Below are positions 13,816-22,400 of a stretch of DNA of 24,442 nt, in pieces. Below the pieces are notes generated by a model. It was given only the letters and a program-made list of their open reading frames with translations. It did no database searches and was not told the DNA's origin. The stretch's first letter is position 1, and each line of letters begins with the position of its first letter. Source of the DNA: an uncultured Sphingomonadaceae bacterium (GTDB lineage Bacteria; Pseudomonadota; Alphaproteobacteria; Sphingomonadales; Sphingomonadaceae). Made by a program: the position numbers and the translations under genes. Location of the stretch: contig CALLWN010000070.1 of assembly GCA_938016505.1 (NCBI GenBank), positions 1-24,442 on the forward strand. Direction: 5' to 3'.

Positions 13816-16800
13816 CCGGGCGCGCTCCGCGGAGCATCGTCATCGTGACGGCGTACGACGCGGACGCGGCGGCGGTTGCGGCGGCAAAGACGGCGCTCCC
13901 GCAGGACTTTCCGCCGGTGCTGGTGTTCGGCCCCGGGGAGGCTGCCGCACAGCCGGAGCGCGTGCTGGCGGCGGCCCGGCAGGCGGGGGTGGTGGTCGTC
14001 CGGCTGCTCGCCGGGCCGGAATCGATCGGCGGGGTGTTCGCGCCGCTGGTCGCCGCGTGCCGGGCTGCCCGGGCGGCGCTCATCGTCCGGCGGGCCTACC
14101 CGATGGCGAGAGAGCGTCTCGCGGAGTATTCGACCGTCGACGCAGCGGAAGCCGAGCTGGCGCTCGCGTACTTCCTCCATGGCGGACCCGGGAACGCGGA
14201 GCAGGCGCTGCGCTTTCTCGCCGACCGGCACCTCGGCGGCGCGTTCGGGTGGCGGCCGCCGGAGCCGATGCCGTGGGAAGGCTTCTACGTGCCGGGGCAG
14301 CCGCTGACGGCGGGCAGGCCGGCGCTGAAGCTGGCGCCGTGGTGGCGGGATGGGCGGCCGGCGGTTGGGGTGCTGTTCTACCGCAACCTCGTTCAGATGG
14401 GCGAAACGGCGCTGGTCGAAGCGCTGGCGGAGGCGCTCGGCCGGCACCGCTGCAATGCCGTCCCGGTCTACGCGTACGGGCTGCGGGAGGATTCGAACGG
14501 CCGGGACAATGCGGGGGCCGTGCGGGCGCTGCTCAGCGGCGACGACGGCCGCCCGCTGGTGCAGGCGGTGATTTCGCTGATGCCGTTTTCGGCGTCCGTC
14601 CCGGGGCGGGAAGGGCGGGCCGAAGCCACCCCGGGCGTGGCGGCGCTCGGCGTCCCGGTCATCCAGGGGGCGATGAGCCAGGGGCAGCTGGCCGCGTGGC
14701 GGGAGAGCGCCACGGGGCTGAGCCCGCTCGATGTCGCGCTGTCGGCGGCGCTGCCGGAGCTGGACGGGCGGCTGATTTCGGCGCCGGCGGGCTTTCGCGA
14801 GCCGGCGGAGGAGAGCGGACTGGTCCGCATCGCCTGGGAGCCGGACCGGCTCGACCGGCTGGCAGGGCTCGCGGCGCGGTGGGCCCGGCTCGCGACGGTG
14901 CCGAACGAGGAGAAGCGGGTCGCCATCCTCCTGAACAACCCGAACGGGCGCGAGTCGCGCATCGCTGCCGCGTTCGGCCTGGACGCGCTGGCCTCGGCGG
15001 TGCGGCTGCTGCGCGCCCTGGCCGCTGCGGGGTTCGCTGTCCGCGACATCCCGGATGGGGGCGACGCGCTGGCCGACCTCCTCCTGCGGACGTGCCCGAA
15101 CGACCCGGCGGCGGCGACGGCGGAGCAGCTGGCGACGGCCCCGGCGCGGGTATCTGCGGAACGGTACCTGAAGTGGTTCGCCGGGCTGCCGGGGCGGGTG
15201 CAGGAGGCGGTCACCGACCACTGGGGGCCTGCGCCGGGCCGGGTGTTCGTCGACGGCGGGGAGATCGTGGTGCCCGGCGTGGTGCTGGGCAATGTGTTCG
15301 TGGGGCCGCAGCCGCAGCGGGGCTTCGGACTCACCCGGGAGGCGATCCTGCACGCGCCGGACCTCCCGCCTTCGCACCAGTACCTTGCGGCGTACCTCTG
15401 GCTGCGGGAGGTGTTCGGGGCGGACGCCGTGGTGCAGGTGGGCAAGCACGGCAACCTGGAGTGGCTGCCAGGCAAGGGAACGGGGCTTTCGAGCGCGTGC
15501 TTCCCGGACGTCGCGCTGGCGGACGTGCCGCTCGTCTACCCGTTCATCATGAACAACCCGGGCGAGGGGACGCAGGCGAAGCGGCGGGCGGCCGCGGCGG
15601 TCGTCGACCACCTCGTCCCGCCGATGGCGGAAGCCGGGAGTTATCGCGAGCTGGCAGAAACGCGCGCAGCGCTCGAGGCGCTGCGGGACGCGCTCGAGAA
15701 CTGCGCCGAGCCCGGGAGGGTAGCCGCGCTGGCGGAGCGGGCGGCCGATGCGGTCCGGCGTGCGCGGCTCGAGCGGGACTTCGGGCTGGAGCCGGGGGCG
15801 GCGTGGGAGCCGGCCCGGCTGGCGCGCGATGGACTGCATTACCTCGAGGAGCTGGCGAACGGGCTCATCCCGGCGGGCCTGCATGTGCTCGGGGAAACGC
15901 CCCCAGGGGATGCGCTGGCGGACCTGCTGCTGGCGATCGACCGCGGCCACGGCGAGCGGTCGCTGGGCGCTGCCGTCGCGCGGCGGCTCGGCTGCGGATG
16001 GGATGGCGGCGGGCTGCCGGACCACGCGGCAGCCATCACGCGGGACGTCGTGGAGGCAGCGGTGCGGCAGGGACCTGCGGCGGCGCGGCGCGCGCTCGCG
16101 GCCCGCCTCGGCGGGGACGACCCGGAGGCGGCGCTTGCCCTCGATGAGCTGGCGGTGCGCGTGCTGGCGGCCATCCGGCGGGTGCCGGACGAAGTCGAGC
16201 ACGTGGTGCGGGCGCTCGAGGGGCGGGCGGTCCCGCCGGGGCCGGCGGGGGCGCCGACCCGGGGGCAGTCGGATGCGCTGCCGACGGGGCGGAACTTCTA
16301 CGGTCTGGACCCGCGGGCGCTGCCGAGCCGGCAGGCGTGGGAGACCGGGAAAGCCGTCGCGGAGGCGGTCATCGCGCGGCACCTCGAGGAGGAGGGCGCC
16401 TATCCCGAGTCCGTCGCCATCATCGCGTGGGGCACGGCGAACATTCGGACCCGCGGCGAGGACGTCGCGCAGGCGCTCCATTTCCTCGGCTTCGAGCCAG
16501 TGTGGGACGAGCGGTCGGGACGGGTAACGGGGGTTCGCGCGGTGCCGCTGGACCGGCTGGGACGGCCGCGGGTCGACGTGGTGGTGCGGGCGAGCGGGTT
16601 CTTCCGGGACAGCTTCGCGGCAGCGATCGGGCTGGTCGACGAGGCGGTTTGCCGCGCGGCTGCGCTGGACGAGCCGCCGGAGCACAACTTCGTCCGCAAG
16701 CACGTGCTGGCGGATGTGCAGGCCGGGGTCAGCATGGAGGAAGCGCTGGCGCGGGTGTTCGCGCCGCGGCCCGGCGCCTACGTCGACGGGGTCGCGCAGG

Positions 16801-17501
16801 CTGTCGAGGCGGGCTGCTGGGAGACGAGGCGGGACCTGGCGGAGATCTATGCGCGGTGGGTCGATCACGCTTACACGCGGGACCGGTACGGCGTGCCGGC
16901 GCGGGACGCGCTCATTCGGCGGGCGGCGGAGCTGAGCGTGGTGCTGAAGACGCGGGACAACGAGGAACATGACGTCTTCGACACCGACGACTACTTCCAG
17001 GATTTCGGGGGGATGGTCGCGCTGGCGCAGGAGCTCGGGGGCGGGCGGGCGAAGGCGTGGGTCGGCGACAGCACTCGGCCGTGGCAGCCGGGGGTGCGCA
17101 GCGCCGAGGAGGAGGCGCGGCGGACGTTCCGGCGGCGCGTCGTGAACCCGAAATGGCTCGAAGCGATGGAGCGGCACGGATACCAGGGAGGTTCGGAGAT
17201 GCTCAAGACGGTGGACTATGCGTTTGGGTTCGATGCCACGGCGAACGTGCTGGAGGACTGGATGTACGAGCGGCTGGCGCAGGAGTACGTTTTCGACGCT
17301 GCCCGGCGGGAGTTCCTCGAGCGGCACAATCCGTGGGCGCTGCGGGACATGGCGGCCCGCCTGCTGGAGGCGGCGCGCCGGGGGATGTGGGAAGCGCCGC
17401 CTGGCGACGCGGTCGCGCGGCTGGAGGCGGTCCTGCTGGAGGCGGAGGGCGCGATCGAAGACCGCGGTGCGGCTGTGCCAGCCGAGGGGGCGGCGCGGTG
17501 A
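13812..17501 (+). CDS. cobN: cobaltochelatase large subunit CobN (copy 1)
   Basis: A 1229-residue H-type chelatase subunit that binds the corrin ring (hydrogenobyrinic acid a,c-diamide) and inserts cobalt with an ATPase partner. Conserved blocks in order: VGVLFYRNLVQMGETALVEAL, GLSPLDVALSAALPELDGR, LLNNPNGRESRIAAAFGLD, VVQVGKHGNLEWLPGKG (VGKHGNLE at 543-550), YPFIMNNPGEGTQAKRR, LPTGRNFYGLDPRALPSR, IAWGTANIRTRGEDVAQAL, RPRVDVVVRASGFFRDSF, DNEEHDVFDTDDYFQDF and VVNPKWLEAMERHGYQGG. Length is normal for CobN. Mg-chelatase BchH/ChlH is the main alternative; the B12 riboswitch, cob neighbours and cbtAB argue for cobalt. First gene after leader 2; its TGA overlaps the GTG of the ATPase gene. Confidence 0.93.
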   Translation: MTGRAPRSIVIVTAYDADAAAVAAAKTALPQDFPPVLVFGPGEAAAQPERVLAAARQAGVVVVRLLAGPESIGGVFAPLVAACRAARAALIVRRAYPMARERLAEYSTVDAAEAELALAYFLHGGPGNAEQALRFLADRHLGGAFGWRPPEPMPWEGFYVPGQPLTAGRPALKLAPWWRDGRPAVGVLFYRNLVQMGETALVEALAEALGRHRCNAVPVYAYGLREDSNGRDNAGAVRALLSGDDGRPLVQAVISLMPFSASVPGREGRAEATPGVAALGVPVIQGAMSQGQLAAWRESATGLSPLDVALSAALPELDGRLISAPAGFREPAEESGLVRIAWEPDRLDRLAGLAARWARLATVPNEEKRVAILLNNPNGRESRIAAAFGLDALASAVRLLRALAAAGFAVRDIPDGGDALADLLLRTCPNDPAAATAEQLATAPARVSAERYLKWFAGLPGRVQEAVTDHWGPAPGRVFVDGGEIVVPGVVLGNVFVGPQPQRGFGLTREAILHAPDLPPSHQYLAAYLWLREVFGADAVVQVGKHGNLEWLPGKGTGLSSACFPDVALADVPLVYPFIMNNPGEGTQAKRRAAAAVVDHLVPPMAEAGSYRELAETRAALEALRDALENCAEPGRVAALAERAADAVRRARLERDFGLEPGAAWEPARLARDGLHYLEELANGLIPAGLHVLGETPPGDALADLLLAIDRGHGERSLGAAVARRLGCGWDGGGLPDHAAAITRDVVEAAVRQGPAAARRALAARLGGDDPEAALALDELAVRVLAAIRRVPDEVEHVVRALEGRAVPPGPAGAPTRGQSDALPTGRNFYGLDPRALPSRQAWETGKAVAEAVIARHLEEEGAYPESVAIIAWGTANIRTRGEDVAQALHFLGFEPVWDERSGRVTGVRAVPLDRLGRPRVDVVVRASGFFRDSFAAAIGLVDEAVCRAAALDEPPEHNFVRKHVLADVQAGVSMEEALARVFAPRPGAYVDGVAQAVEAGCWETRRDLAEIYARWVDHAYTRDRYGVPARDALIRRAAELSVVLKTRDNEEHDVFDTDDYFQDFGGMVALAQELGGGRAKAWVGDSTRPWQPGVRSAEEEARRTFRRRVVNPKWLEAMERHGYQGGSEMLKTVDYAFGFDATANVLEDWMYERLAQEYVFDAARREFLERHNPWALRDMAARLLEAARRGMWEAPPGDAVARLEAVLLEAEGAIEDRGAAVPAEGAAR

Positions 17502-19492
17502 GCGGCCCGGTCTTCCCGTTCACGGCCATCGTGGGGCAGGACGAGGTGAAGCTCGGGCTGCTGCTCACGGTCATCGACCCGGGCATCGGCGGCATCCTCA
17601 TCCGCGGGGGAAAGGGGACGGGGAAGTCGACCGCAGTGCGCGCGCTGGCCGCGCTCTTGCCGCCAGTCGAAGCGACGGACGGATGTCCGTTTGCCTGCGC
17701 CCCCGCGGAGCAGGCGGAGTGCCCGGGCGAGCACACGGCCGGCGCTGGCGCCGTTTCGCGGCCGCCGAGGCTGGTCACGCTCCCGGTGGGCGCCTCGGAG
17801 GAGCGGCTCATCGGGTCGCTCGACATCGAGGCGGCGCTGAGCCGGGGCGAGCGGAAGGTCGAACCAGGGCTGCTCGCGGCGGCGCACCAGGGGATTCTTT
17901 ATGTCGATGAAGTGAATCTGCTGGCAGACCACCTCGTGGATGCGCTGCTGGATGCGGCGGCGATGGGCCGGAACTACATCGAACGGGACGGCGTGTCGGT
18001 GAGCCACCCGGCGCGGTTCGTGCTCGTGGGGACGATGAATCCTGAGGAAGGCGAGCTGCGGCCGCAGCTGCTGGACCGGTTCGGGCTGATGGCCGAGGCG
18101 GAGAGTGCGCTGGCCCCGCCAGAGCGGGCAGAGGTGGTGCGGCGCCGGATCGCCTTCGAGCTGGACCCGGCCGGCTTCGCGGCCCGCTGGCAGCAGGCGG
18201 AGGATGAGCTCGCGCACCGATTGCGCGGGGCCCGGGCCGGGCTGGCGCGGGTCGAGGTGCCGGAGGCGGTTCTCGAGGCGATTACGGGGATTTGCGCGGC
18301 GTGCGAAGCGGACGGCCTCCGGGCCGACCTCGCGCTGTACCGCGCAGCGCGGGCGCACGCCGCCTGGGCAGGGCGCGGCCGGGTGACGCTCGATGACGTG
18401 CGGGCAACGGCGCCGCTCGTGCTGGCGCACCGCCGCCGGCGGCTGCCGTTCGAGCAGCCCGGCCTCGACCGGGATCAGCTCGAACGGGCACTGCGGGAAT
18501 TCGAGCAGGGCGACGACCCGGGCGACGAGCGCGGCGGGGAGCCCGGCGGCGAGCCCGCTGACCTGCCGCCGGGGCCTGGCGGGGCGCCTCGCGAATCGAA
18601 TGGCGCGGGGGGATCCGCGAGTGACCGGCGGCAGCCGGACCGGGGGCCGGGCGGGGCCGGGGAGCGGCCTGCAGGGGTCGGTGAGGCCCTTGCGCTGCGG
18701 CCGCCGCCTCTGCCGCGGAGACAGCTGCAGGCGCAGCGGACGGCCGGGCGGCGGCGGCGCGGCGCGGAGGGTATGCGCGGCCGCCACGCTGGAGCGAAGG
18801 GGTTCGAAGCAGGGCGCGATATCGACGCCGCGGCGACGATCCGGGCGGCGGCGCTGGAGGGCTGCCCGCGGCTGCCGGTGGCGCGCCGCCACTGGCGCGC
18901 AAAACGTCGTCGCGCGGAGGCGCCGGCGCTCATCCTGCTGATCGTCGACGCCAGCGGCTCGATTGGCGCCCGGAAGCGGATGGAAGCCGCGAAGGGAGCG
19001 GTGTTCGGGCTCCTGCAAGACGCCTACCTCCGGCGGGACCGGGTGGCCTTCGTGGCGTTCGATGGGCGCGGCGCGCGGCTGCTGCTGGCGCCGACGCGGA
19101 GCGTGGACCACGCCCAGCGGGCCCTGGCGGAGTTCGGGACGGGCGGCCGGACGCCGCTCTGGGCAGGGCTGGAGGAGGCTGCCCGGCTCGTCGTCCGGGT
19201 CCGGCGGAAGGAGCCGGAGCTGCCGGTGCTGGCCGTCGTGGTGACGGACGGCCGCGCGAACGCGGGGACCGGCGGGCTGGACCCGGTGGCTGCAGCGATG
19301 ACGCGGGCGGCCGCGCTTCGGGAACTGGGGGTAGACGGCATGGTGCTGGATACGGAGCAGGGGGCGGTCAGGCTGGGGGTCGCTCGGCGCCTGGCCGGGG
19401 CGCTGGGCGGGAGCCACGTCGCCCTCGACGACCTGGAGCCGGCGGCGATCTGGTCTGCAGTCCGGGCGCGGCGCGCCGAGGCGGCCGGATGA
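17498..19492 (+). CDS. chelatase AAA+ ATPase/VWA subunit (ChlI-ChlD fusion type, CobN partner)
   Basis: A 664-residue subunit that should supply ATP-driven remodelling for CobN, doing in one chain what CobS and CobT do in proteobacteria. The AAA+ part has Walker A GGKGTGKST (37-45), Walker B ILYVDEVN (133-140), sensor-1 GTMNPEEG (178-185) and LLDRFGL. A flexible Gly/Pro/Asp/Glu-rich, then Arg-rich linker (about 347-450) leads to a C-terminal von Willebrand A domain with MIDAS motif DASGS (484-488), GTGGRTPLW and VVVTDGRAN. Cys63, Cys67 and Cys75 form the Cys cluster often seen in this subfamily. GTG 17498 overlaps the cobN-1 stop, and the TGA overlaps the cobN-2 ATG. With no other I/D-type genes here, it probably serves both CobN proteins. 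Confidence 0.92.
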   Translation: MSGPVFPFTAIVGQDEVKLGLLLTVIDPGIGGILIRGGKGTGKSTAVRALAALLPPVEATDGCPFACAPAEQAECPGEHTAGAGAVSRPPRLVTLPVGASEERLIGSLDIEAALSRGERKVEPGLLAAAHQGILYVDEVNLLADHLVDALLDAAAMGRNYIERDGVSVSHPARFVLVGTMNPEEGELRPQLLDRFGLMAEAESALAPPERAEVVRRRIAFELDPAGFAARWQQAEDELAHRLRGARAGLARVEVPEAVLEAITGICAACEADGLRADLALYRAARAHAAWAGRGRVTLDDVRATAPLVLAHRRRRLPFEQPGLDRDQLERALREFEQGDDPGDERGGEPGGEPADLPPGPGGAPRESNGAGGSASDRRQPDRGPGGAGERPAGVGEALALRPPPLPRRQLQAQRTAGRRRRGAEGMRGRHAGAKGFEAGRDIDAAATIRAAALEGCPRLPVARRHWRAKRRRAEAPALILLIVDASGSIGARKRMEAAKGAVFGLLQDAYLRRDRVAFVAFDGRGARLLLAPTRSVDHAQRALAEFGTGGRTPLWAGLEEAARLVVRVRRKEPELPVLAVVVTDGRANAGTGGLDPVAAAMTRAAALRELGVDGMVLDTEQGAVRLGVARRLAGALGGSHVALDDLEPAAIWSAVRARRAEAAG

Positions 19493-22400
19493 GCGGGGCC
19501 GAGGCCTGCGCGGGCGGCTGCGGGAGCGCGGGCTGCGGGGAGGCGGCTGTGCCGCGCCGCCGCGGCCAGCGGAATATCGTGACCCGGGCCGACGGGCGGC
19601 TGGTGAACGTCAACCGGCAGCTGGGGCAGCTGTTCGTGTGCGCCCACGGGTGCTGCTGCGGCCGCGAATCGGAGGGGAAGCCGCCGGGGTTCTTCGATCG
19701 GTATCACGCGGAATGGGAGCGGCGGAAGCTGCGCAACAAGGTGCACCTGAACATGGGCGGCTGCCTCGGGCCGTGCCCGCTGGCGAACGTGTGCATGCTG
19801 CTGTTCGACGGCGTGACGGTGTTCTTCCACTCGATGAACTCGGAGCGGCTGGTGACGGCGCTGTTCGACTACATCGAGTCGCTGGTGGCGGCGGGACGGT
19901 ATCTGCCGCCGGAGGGCGAGCTGGGTGCGCTGGCGTTTTCGGCGATGGCGAACGATGGCCGTGGCCGGGCAGCCGAAGCGCGGGAGGGCACGGCGGACGG
20001 CGGCGCGGCGGAAGAGCAGCGGGGCATCCTCGTGCTTTCGCACTCCGACACGGACGTGCTGTGCTTCGCGGCCGCGGCGCGGGAACTGGGTGATCGCTTC
20101 GTGCCGGTCACGGTCCGGAACATCTCGGGGCTGCGGGACGCAGAGGACGCGGCGGCGCTGTTCGAGCAGCTGGTCCCGCGGGCGGCGGTCACGGTGGCAA
20201 TCGTGCACGGGGGGCGAAGGTCGGTGCCGGCCATGGAGCGGCTGGCGGAGCTGAGCGAGGAGCACGGGGGCTGGCTCGTCGCGGTCCCGGGGACGGAGGA
20301 GCTGGACGAGGGGCTGATCGGGCTTTCGACGGCGGGCGCGGGGATGGCGCTGGCGGTGCGCGCCTACCTGCAGGAGGGCGGCATCGAGAACTCTCGCGAA
20401 TGCCTGAAGATGCTCGGCGACCACCTGCTGAGTCTCGGGGTAGGGTACCGCGACCCGGTTCCGCAGCCGCGGACGGGCTTCTACCACCCGCGGTTCGCGA
20501 ACCGGGAGGCATGGCTCGCGGCGCGAACACCCGGGGCGCCGGCAATCGGGCTGCTGTTCTACCGGTCGTTCTTCCTCTCGGGGGACACCGCCTTCGTGGA
20601 TGCGCTCGTGGAGGCGGGCGAGGCGCTCGGGGCCGACGTGCTCCCGGTGTTCGGCTATTCGCTGAAAGACGACCCGGACCCATCGGGCAGGACGGCGGTG
20701 CTCCGGGCGCTGTGCGGAGACGACGGCCGGCCGCTGGTCGACGCCGTCGTGAATACGATGTCTTTTGCCCTGGGGAGCGCGGGGAGGGAGCCGGGCGAGG
20801 GGGATTGGCAGGTGGCGGTGCTCGAGGAGCTCGGGCTGCCGCAGGTCCAGGGTATCGCCATTTCGACGTCGGTAGCGCAGTGGGAGCAGTCGGCCACCGG
20901 TGCGGGGCCGCTCGATGTGGCGATGTCGGTCGCGATCCCGGAGCTCGACGGCCGGGTCATCGGGGTGCCGGCATCGTTCAAGGAGCGGGACGGGGCGGGG
21001 ACGGTGCGGCGGATTCTGCCCGCGGACCGCGCAGCGCGGCTGATGGGGCTGGCTGCCCGGCTGGCGATGCTGCGCCGGAAGCCGAATGCGGAGAAGCGCG
21101 TCGCGATCATCCTGACGAACCACCATGCGAAGGCATCGCGGATTGCGAACGCGGTGGGGCTGGACTCTCCGGAGAGCGTGGTGCGGCTGCTGCGCCGGCT
21201 GGCGGAAGCGGGGTACACGGTGGGGCCGATCCCGGCGGACGGCGAGGCGCTGATGCGGGAGCTGACGGCGCGCGGCCACTACGAAGAGGAGACGCTGACG
21301 GAGGCGATGCTGGATGGGGCGGCGGCACGGGTGCCGGCGGAGCGGTACCGCGAGTGGTTCGGGGAGCTGCCAGCGCACCGGCAGGCCGAGATGGCCACGC
21401 GGTGGGGCGCGCCGCCGGGGAGGCATTACCTCGACGCGCGAGGCAACCTCGTCGTGGCCGGGCTGGTGCTGGGGAACGTCTTCGTGGCGGTGCAGCCCCC
21501 GCGCGGCTACTCGATGGACCGGACGGCGATCATGCATCAGCCGGACCTGCCGCCTCCTCACCCCTATTTCGCGCTCTACCGGTGGCTGCGGGAGCCTGCG
21601 GAGCGCGGCGGTTTCGGCGCCGACGCCATCATCCAGGTGGGGAAGCACGGGTCGGCCGAGTGGCTGCCCGGGAAGGGCGTCGGCCTGGGCTCGGACTGCT
21701 ACCCGGACCTGTTCGTGGGCGACCTGCCGGTGGTGTACCCGTTCATCATCGACGGGCCGGGCGAGGGAGCGGCGGCCAAGCGGCGCACGCACGCTGTGAT
21801 CGTCGACCACCTGCCGCCGCCAATCACGAACGCAGAGCTGTACGGCGAACTGGCGGAGCTGGACCGGCTCGTGGACGAGTACTACCTGCTCGAACGGACG
21901 GACCCTGGGCGGCTGCCCTACCTGCAGCGCCAGATTTGGGACGTCATCCGGCAGGCGGGGCTGGCCGATGAGCTGGACCGGCTGCTGCAGGACGGCGGCG
22001 ACGGGCATGTGCACGAGTGGGACCCGCGGGAGCACGAGGACGGGGTGCCGTACGCGCTTTCGGACCTGAGCGGGGAGGGGTTCGCGCACCTGGTCGAAGC
22101 GATTCACACGTACACGCACGAGCTGGGGGCGGCGCCGATCCGGGCGGGCCTCCATGTGCTGGGCGAACTCCCGCGAGGCGACGAGCTGGTCGACTTCACG
22201 GCCGCGATGCTCCGCGTGCCGAATGGCGACGTTCCGCCCCTGGCGGAGGCGGTGGCGGCCTGGTGCGGTATCCCGGGGGACGTACTGGCGCTGCCGGCGG
22301 GGCAGCGCCTGGAAGGCGCCACCGGCGGACTGCCGGGGGACGTTCCCCGGACGGCGGGCGAGCTGCAGGAGCGGCTGGGCGAGCTGGGACGGGGGGCGCT

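Noticed and set aside
13275..17327. 1350-codon open frame on the minus strand
   Set aside because: It lies entirely antisense to cobN-1 and cobU, its translation is Arg/Pro/His-rich low complexity, and it crosses the riboswitch leader. It is a by-product of GC-rich codon use.
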